Below, piece by piece: positions 60,789 to 64,000 of a stretch of DNA of 64,000 bases. A program made the translations under genes and the position numbers. Numbering within the stretch: position 1 is the stretch's first letter; every line of letters starts with the position of its first letter. The notes below the pieces were generated by a model. The model was not told where the DNA came from, searched no databases, and saw only the letters and a program-made list of their open reading frames with translations. This DNA is from an uncultured SAR86 cluster bacterium (GTDB taxonomy: Bacteria; Pseudomonadota; Gammaproteobacteria; Magnimaribacterales; D2472), in NCBI GenBank assembly GCA_902563835.1, contig CACEZB010000007.1, positions 1 through 64,000 of the forward strand. The letters run 5' to 3'.

Positions 60789-61772
60789 TTATTCTCCGTG
60801 TTTAATAACAACTCTTCCAATTTGACCGCCATCTAAAATTTTTTTAATTTCATTATCTATTTCTTTAATATTTACTGTCTTTGTTTGATTATTAAGATCA
60901 ATTTGCCATTCATTAGCTAAAAGATTCCATAATTCTTTTTTAAGATCAATAGGAGATTCTGCTGAATCAACTCCTGATAGTTGAACACCTCTTAAAATAA
61001 AAGGAAAAACAGATGAAGTGAACATGGCACCCCCGACATTTCCACAACAAGAGACTATGCCATGATTAGATATCATTGATACCATTTTTGCTAACATTTC
61101 TCCACCAACAGTATCAACAGCTGATGAATATACTGCTTTATCAAGAGGTTTTAATGGCTCTGACATAAAATCATTTCTAGCAATTATTTTAGTTGCACCC
61201 ATTGAGGTTAGTTTCTCATTTTCATCTGGTTTACCAGTTATCGCATGGACCTCATACCCAAGTTTTGATAATAAACTAACTGCTATAGATCCAACTCCAC
61301 CAGTAGCGCCTGAAACTAAAACCGGAAGAGTGTTTGAAATACCACCTTTTATAATTTTATTTACACACTCTGCTGCTGTAATTCCAGCAGTGCCATGACA
61401 CATAGCATTATAAAAAGATAAATTTTCAGGTAATTTAATTACCCATTCTGATGGTAGATGAACAATTTCTCCAAACCCACCAAATTCTGCCATTCCTATT
61501 TTATATCCAGTAGCAATGACTTCATCACCAGGTATAAAGTCGTCAGAAGAAGATTCTATAATCACTCCTGCAACATCTACACCAGGAACAAATGGATATG
61601 ACCTTACAACGCCTTTTGCGCCAGTTGCTGCAAGAGCATCTTTATAATTTAAAGAAGAATACTTAACTTTAATCAAAAGTCGACCTTCTTGTAATACTGG
61701 TGTATCAAGCTCTTTTACAGACCCTATATATTCTCCATTATTTTCTTCAACTAAATATGCTTTGTATTTCAT
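60789..61772 (-). CDS. YhdH/AcuI-family NADPH-dependent acrylyl-CoA reductase-like oxidoreductase
   Basis: A 327-residue zinc-free medium-chain dehydrogenase. KVKYSSLNYKDALAATGAKGVVRSYPFVPGVDVAG is the characteristic YhdH/AcuI opening; VLVSGATGGVGSIAVSLLSKLGYEVHAITG is the NADPH Rossmann motif; GMAEFGGFGEIV and HGTAGITAAECV are also diagnostic. AcuI reduces acryloyl-CoA, relevant to DMSP or 3-hydroxypropionate breakdown, but other enoyl substrates are possible. The 44-residue peptide gene follows directly. trxB lies 2 bp upstream on the same strand, so the three share a transcript. Symbol left blank because the two subgroups are hard to separate by eye. Confidence 0.87.
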   Translation of the reverse strand: MKYKAYLVEENNGEYIGSVKELDTPVLQEGRLLIKVKYSSLNYKDALAATGAKGVVRSYPFVPGVDVAGVIIESSSDDFIPGDEVIATGYKIGMAEFGGFGEIVHLPSEWVIKLPENLSFYNAMCHGTAGITAAECVNKIIKGGISNTLPVLVSGATGGVGSIAVSLLSKLGYEVHAITGKPDENEKLTSMGATKIIARNDFMSEPLKPLDKAVYSSAVDTVGGEMLAKMVSMISNHGIVSCCGNVGGAMFTSSVFPFILRGVQLSGVDSAESPIDLKKELWNLLANEWQIDLNNQTKTVNIKEIDNEIKKILDGGQIGRVVIKHGE

Positions 61773-61774
61773 AT

Positions 61775-62752
<978 letters not shown>

Positions 62753-62781
62753 TTATGCCTATAATTACTATAAGATTTAAG

Positions 62782-62787
62782 TAAAAT
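62782..62787 (+). promoter_or_regulatory. -10 hexamer TAAAAT before ftsK
   Basis: TAAAAT ends exactly 7 nt before the ATG at 62794. No Shine-Dalgarno is visible upstream, so ftsK may also have a leaderless transcript. Confidence 0.4.
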
Positions 62788-62793
62788 AATTAA

Positions 62794-64000
62794 ATGCCTC
62801 CATATATAAAAAACACACTTTTAAATTTTTTTAGTTTTTTTCTAATCGCTTTTTCTTTATATATTTTTATTTCATTAATATCTTACAACCCAAGTGACTC
62901 AGGTTTTTTTAATAAAAATTCATCAATTGATATTAATAATTTAGGTGGACCCCTTGGAGCATCTATCTCTGACTTTTTAATTACTTTATTTGGCTACGGC
63001 AGTTTTCTAATACTTTTAATTGGTTGTGTTTGGTCTATACAATCATTATTTTTAGATTCAGAAAGCTCTACAAACAAAACTTTAGTTAGATTAGCTAGCT
63101 CAATTTTTTTACTTCTTTGTTTCTCTTCTATTGGCGAATTTTATTTTATGAATAAATTTGGCGGCATTGTAGGTAGTAATATTCTTAATATTTTATCTTC
63201 ATCTTTGGGTAGCATAGGTACGCTTATTTTTCTTGTTATTTTAGTAATTCCAGCAACATCTTTATCTTTTAATTTTTCATGGATCAATGCCATTGATCAA
63301 ACTGGAATTATTATTGTTAACCTTCTTAAGTTTATCTTAGAGCAAATAAAATCTTTTCTAGGCTATATTAAAAAAATAATAATTTTATTTTTTTCTAGTA
63401 TTAAAAAAATTGTCCAGACATTACAAGATAATAATAAAACCATTAAGAGGGAAAAAAAATCCAACCCCAAAATAAGCAATGAACCCCAGATAAAAGAAAA
63501 GACAACTGATGAACCAAAGAATAACAAACAACAAGACTTACCTTTATCCAAAGAAAATCTATTAAAAGAAGTACCCAAAGAAAATATTGAAATTGAACCA
63601 GAAGAACAAAAAGAAAAAACTGTAATGCCAAGCACTGAGCTATTAGATAGAGCTCTTGATGATGGTGCCTCATTATCTGAAAGTGAATTAAGTCAAATAG
63701 CTTCGTTATTAGAAGATAAATTAGAAGAGTTTGGTATAGAGGCTACTGTTGAATCAGTATTACCAGGCCCTGTTGTAACCAGATTTGAAATTCAACCCGC
63801 ACCTGGAACGAAAGCAAGCAAGATAACTAATATTGCCCAAGATATAGCACGATCTCTTTCAGTAAGTAGCGTCAGGGTAGTTGAAGTTATAGAAGGAAAA
63901 TCCTTTGTAGGTATAGAAATACCAAATAACAATAGAAAAATGGTCAGATTGACTGAAATTTTATCTTCAAAAGCTTTTAAATCTTCACCATCAAATTTAA
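62794..64000 (+). CDS. ftsK: DNA translocase FtsK, N-terminal part (runs off window)
   Basis: An open frame from ATG 62794 continues to the window edge (at least 402 codons) without a stop. The N-terminus has about four transmembrane helices (starting FFSFFLIAFSLYIFIS, with SYNPSDSG and the periplasmic GGPLGASISDFLI), then a short charged linker rich in Lys/Glu/Asn, shorter than the E. coli linker. The alpha domain follows near residue 320, with VLPGPVVTRFEIQPAPGTKASKI and SSVRVVEVIEGKSFVGIEIPN. The ATPase and gamma domains lie beyond the window. It coordinates division with chromosome segregation. Confidence 0.95.
   Translation, partial: MPPYIKNTLLNFFSFFLIAFSLYIFISLISYNPSDSGFFNKNSSIDINNLGGPLGASISDFLITLFGYGSFLILLIGCVWSIQSLFLDSESSTNKTLVRLASSIFLLLCFSSIGEFYFMNKFGGIVGSNILNILSSSLGSIGTLIFLVILVIPATSLSFNFSWINAIDQTGIIIVNLLKFILEQIKSFLGYIKKIIILFFSSIKKIVQTLQDNNKTIKREKKSNPKISNEPQIKEKTTDEPKNNKQQDLPLSKENLLKEVPKENIEIEPEEQKEKTVMPSTELLDRALDDGASLSESELSQIASLLEDKLEEFGIEATVESVLPGPVVTRFEIQPAPGTKASKITNIAQDIARSLSVSSVRVVEVIEGKSFVGIEIPNNNRKMVRLTEILSSKAFKSSPSNL

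Noticed and set aside
63363-63673. Minus-strand hydrophobic frames near the right edge
   Set aside because: They are antisense shadows of the Lys/Glu-rich ftsK linker; the plus-strand ftsK frame is continuous through this region.

Overview
The window is low-GC DNA (roughly 30% by eye) with short intergenic gaps, many overlapping or coupled genes and frequent TTG/GTG starts. Homodimeric-type aceE/aceF, a complete type II secretion operon, phoBR, a glnK-amt cluster with sigma-54 promoters, and trxB divergent from ftsK indicate a Gram-negative gammaproteobacterium. AT richness, streamlining, and secreted or lipid/aromatic-oxidising enzymes suggest a free-living marine surface-water lineage of the SAR86 kind. 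That placement is inference; no rRNA gene is present. I see no insertion sequence, prophage, CRISPR array or integrase.

Layout. 1-2.95 kb: unassigned small secreted/membrane genes, an RRM RNA-binding protein and an NTF2-like protein. 3-8.9 kb: alanine dehydrogenase, an SDR reductase, a steroid 5-alpha-reductase homologue, a GMC oxidoreductase, a rhodanese and a patatin. 8.9-15.5 kb: exported proteins (M64-type peptidase lipoprotein, PHB-depolymerase-like lipoprotein esterase, a family of secreted duplicated-domain proteins) and tRNA-Gly(GCC). 15.6-20.4 kb: FAD monooxygenase, malate synthase G, DUF1330 protein, indoleamine-dioxygenase homologue. 20.5-20.75 kb: a probable independent small RNA with its own promoter and terminator. 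20.8-24.7 kb: aceEF. 24.8-34.9 kb: rpmG, a CinA/nucleotidyltransferase fusion, hydrolase, lipoprotein, tRNA-Gly(TCC), prepilin peptidase, gamma-glutamyltransferase and two divergent acyl-CoA synthetases.

34.9-50.3 kb is the most coherent and interesting block. phoB-phoR is followed by four 11-bp-spaced Pho-box half sites, a 28-residue very basic peptide ORF and a terminator, and then directly by gspCDEFGHIJKLM. After gspM comes a weaker Pho-like site, a PiT phosphate transporter, a porin, a TetR regulator and a secreted beta-propeller phytase. A glycerophosphodiesterase lies at 54.1 kb. I read this as a phosphate-scavenging locus in which type II secretion may be phosphate-controlled, with an undescribed small peptide at its head.

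50.3-56 kb: epoxide hydrolase, DedA, HIT protein, an MFS carrier, acyltransferase and small membrane proteins. 56.1-59.8 kb: a nitrogen module (torF-like porin, glnK, amt, amt) with two sigma-54 promoters, one essentially perfect. 59.9-64 kb: SDR dehydrogenase, AcuI/YhdH reductase with a coupled 44-residue membrane peptide, trxB and the start of ftsK, which runs off the window. Several genes (glcB, ftsK, the M64 peptidase, a TetR regulator, the FAD monooxygenase) have a -10 hexamer ending exactly 7 nt before the start codon, suggesting leaderless mRNAs.
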